Shown in pieces: positions 22,470 to 24,190 of a DNA stretch of 24,190 bases. The notes under the pieces are model-generated. The model was not told the origin of the DNA. It ran no database searches and worked only from the letters and a program-made list of their open reading frames with translations. The stretch comes from a virus. The stretch covers positions 7,657-31,846 of IMG/VR virus record IMGVR_UViG_3300029787_000206; one strand, 5' to 3'. The first letter of the stretch is position 1. Each line of letters starts with the position of its first letter. A program made the translations under genes and the position numbers.

Positions 22470-22599
22470 TAATAAATATTTAGATGATTTAGATAAAGCT
22501 GCTGCAAAGCATCTTGTTAAACTTGGTGTAGAAAAAAATTGGAAAGATGTTTTACGTCGTATGCAAAACAGAAGGAAGAAACGTGAAAGATCAACCTAA
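22450..22599 (+). CDS. 49-residue basic protein between helicase and polymerase
   Basis: A small gene starting inside the last codons of the helicase (ATG 22450) and running into the polymerase start (TAA at 22597-22599, a 17-base overlap). The product starts MRDKPVNNKYLDDLDKAA, then has a helix HLVKLGVEKNWKDVLRRM, and ends in a very basic tail (NRRKKRERST). Its own ribosome site is not clear (tight coupling). The polymerase's AAGGA site is inside it. A DNA- or polymerase-binding accessory peptide is possible. The overlap at both ends and helical make-up support it, but the gene is short. Confidence 0.55.
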   Translation: MRDKPVNNKYLDDLDKAAAKHLVKLGVEKNWKDVLRRMQNRRKKRERST

Positions 22600-24190
22600 T
22601 TGGTTTCCTAAAGTACATCGCATGCCTAGTGAATGGGTTATGCCTGATAGTTTTCCAGATTTATCTGGTTATGATGAAATAGCGATTGATTTAGAAACAA
22701 GAGATCCAGGTATCAAGGACAAAGGACCAGGTTACATTCGTAAAGATGGAGAAGTTGTCGGTATTGCTGTAGCAGTAGAAGGGTGGTGTGGTTACTTTCC
22801 CATCGCCCACGAAACACCGCCCAACATGGATAAAGGTATTGTATCAAAATGGTTAAAAAAACAATGTAGTTACGAAGATAAAAATTATATTTTTCATAAC
22901 GCTTTTTATGATGTAGGTTGGTTAAAGACGCTTGGTGTTGACATAAAAGGTAAAATAATAGACACTCTTATTGCTGCACCACTCGTAGATGAGAATAGGT
23001 TTAGATTTGATTTAAACACATTAAGTAAAGATTATCTACAAGAGTCAAAATCTGAAGCCCAACTTTACGAGGCAGCAAAGATGTGGGGATTAGATCCCAA
23101 AGGAGAGTTGTGGAAGCTACCAGCTTCTCATGTCGGAGAGTATGCAGAGCAAGATGCAGCTGTTACCTTAAAACTTTGGAATCACTTACGCACAGAAATA
23201 TTAAAACAAAATTTATCTAACATTTTTGAACTAGAAACGGACCTTTTTCCAGTTTTATTTGACATGAAACAAAAGGGCGTTAGAGTCGATTTAGACAAAG
23301 CAGATATAATAAAAAAAGATTTACAAAAAAAAGAAAATGAAATCCTTCGATCCATTAAAAAGCTTGCTGGCATTGACGTCGAAGTCTGGGCTGCCGCTAG
23401 CGTTGCAAAAGCATTCGATCGTCTTTCGTTGCCATATGATACTACACCAACAGGGAAACCAAAGTTTGACAAGAACTTTCTTGCGACTCATGATAGCCCG
23501 CTTGCTAAAATGGTTGTCGAGTGTCGTGAGATTAACAAAGCGCGAACGACTTTTATCGATACCATCCTCAAGCATTCGCACAGAGGGAGGATACACGCTG
23601 AGATCCACCAAATGCGCTCCGACCAAGGTGGAACGGTAACAGGTAGATTTAGTTACAGTAATCCTAATTTACAGCAAATTCCTGCACGACACGCGATTCT
23701 CGGCCCACTGATCAGAAGTATATTTATTCCTGAAAAAAATTGTGAGTGGGGTATATTCGATTACTCGCAACAAGAACCAAGACTCGTTGTGCATTATGCA
23801 AGTTTAAAAAATTATTTAGGTGCAAACAAATTTGTTGATTCATATCTCAATGATGACAGTACAGATTTTCATAAAATGGTATCTGAGATCGCAGACATAC
23901 CTCGTAAGTTAGCTAAGACAATTAACTTAGGTTTATTTTATGGTATGGGTAAGGGTAAACTTATGTCACAACTTGGGGTAAACTTAGAAGATGCAACAGA
24001 GATGCTTGCTAATTACAATGAACGCGTTCCATTTGTTAAACAATTAATGAATGATACGATGAGTAGAGCAGGTAAAAAAGGTTTTCTATCTACGATCGAA
24101 GGTCGCAGGTGTCGGTTTGAAGAATGGGAACCAATTAATGAATGGGGTAAAAAATCATTACCACTTAAAGAAGCACAACAAGAATACGGT
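22583..24190 (+). CDS. polA: Family A DNA polymerase with proofreading exonuclease, 3' end beyond the window
   Basis: 536 codons are visible. The N-terminal 3'-5' exonuclease has AIDLETRD (D36, E38), NYIFHNAFYDVGWL (D110) and YAEQDAAVTLKLW (D191). The polymerase palm shows motif A, FDYSQQEPRL (D393), and motif B, RKLAKTINLGLFYG (R441, K445, L449, Y453). The residue aligned with E. coli Pol I Phe762 is Leu here. No 5' nuclease domain is present. The GTG at 22583 follows AAGGA at six bases; ATG 22622 is a shorter alternative. It lacks its C-terminal end in this window. It copies the phage genome from primers made by the neighbouring primase. Confidence 0.92.
   Translation, partial: MKDQPNWFPKVHRMPSEWVMPDSFPDLSGYDEIAIDLETRDPGIKDKGPGYIRKDGEVVGIAVAVEGWCGYFPIAHETPPNMDKGIVSKWLKKQCSYEDKNYIFHNAFYDVGWLKTLGVDIKGKIIDTLIAAPLVDENRFRFDLNTLSKDYLQESKSEAQLYEAAKMWGLDPKGELWKLPASHVGEYAEQDAAVTLKLWNHLRTEILKQNLSNIFELETDLFPVLFDMKQKGVRVDLDKADIIKKDLQKKENEILRSIKKLAGIDVEVWAAASVAKAFDRLSLPYDTTPTGKPKFDKNFLATHDSPLAKMVVECREINKARTTFIDTILKHSHRGRIHAEIHQMRSDQGGTVTGRFSYSNPNLQQIPARHAILGPLIRSIFIPEKNCEWGIFDYSQQEPRLVVHYASLKNYLGANKFVDSYLNDDSTDFHKMVSEIADIPRKLAKTINLGLFYGMGKGKLMSQLGVNLEDATEMLANYNERVPFVKQLMNDTMSRAGKKGFLSTIEGRRCRFEEWEPINEWGKKSLPLKEAQQEYG

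Overview
The window is a 24.2 kb piece of a low-GC (AT-rich), densely packed tailed-phage genome. Three things suggest a marine podovirus-like phage: a P22 gp10-like tail protein, a run of large internal-virion-type proteins, and a family A DNA polymerase with an archaeo-eukaryotic-type primase and SF1/SF2 helicases. The AT-rich codon use and protein types resemble phages of SAR11/Pelagibacter and related uncultured Mediterranean phages. That host is an inference; nothing here names it. I see no integrase, repressor, tRNA, rRNA, CRISPR array or insertion sequence.

Layout. Positions 1-190 hold the start of a leftward gene that leaves the window, with its own sigma70-like promoter. A lone 53-residue rightward gene follows (335-496). 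From 7415 back to 486 runs a leftward operon of 12 tightly overlapping genes. It encodes the gp10-like tail protein, one or two small virion-type proteins, a GT-A glycosyltransferase, several small unknowns and six different 2-oxoglutarate/Fe(II) oxygenase-like proteins. A divergent promoter region (7416-7551) separates it from a rightward operon (7552-16102) of five structural/ejection-type proteins joined by 1- to 4-base overlaps, ending in a small one-TM coiled-coil protein. A leftward SNF2-type helicase gene (16091-17527) follows. The rightward replication operon (17599 to the end) then has three small conserved phage proteins (one possibly an ssDNA-binding protein), a primase, a UvrD-like helicase, a 49-residue basic protein and DNA polymerase I, which runs off the window.

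How the genes work together. The right end is most of a self-supplied replisome: primase, polymerase with proofreading exonuclease, SF1 helicase, probable ssDNA-binding protein and an SNF2 translocase, with no DnaB-type helicase in view. The middle supplies proteins probably carried in the particle and ejected with the DNA. The left operon is the most unusual part. It mixes a tail protein with a glycosyltransferase and six oxygenase-like genes, which suggests chemical modification of virion or host molecules, though no substrate can be read from the sequence.

No intergenic stretch exceeds 300 bases. The longest are 191-334 (144 bases), 7416-7551 (136 bases) and 17528-17598 (71 bases), all described below.
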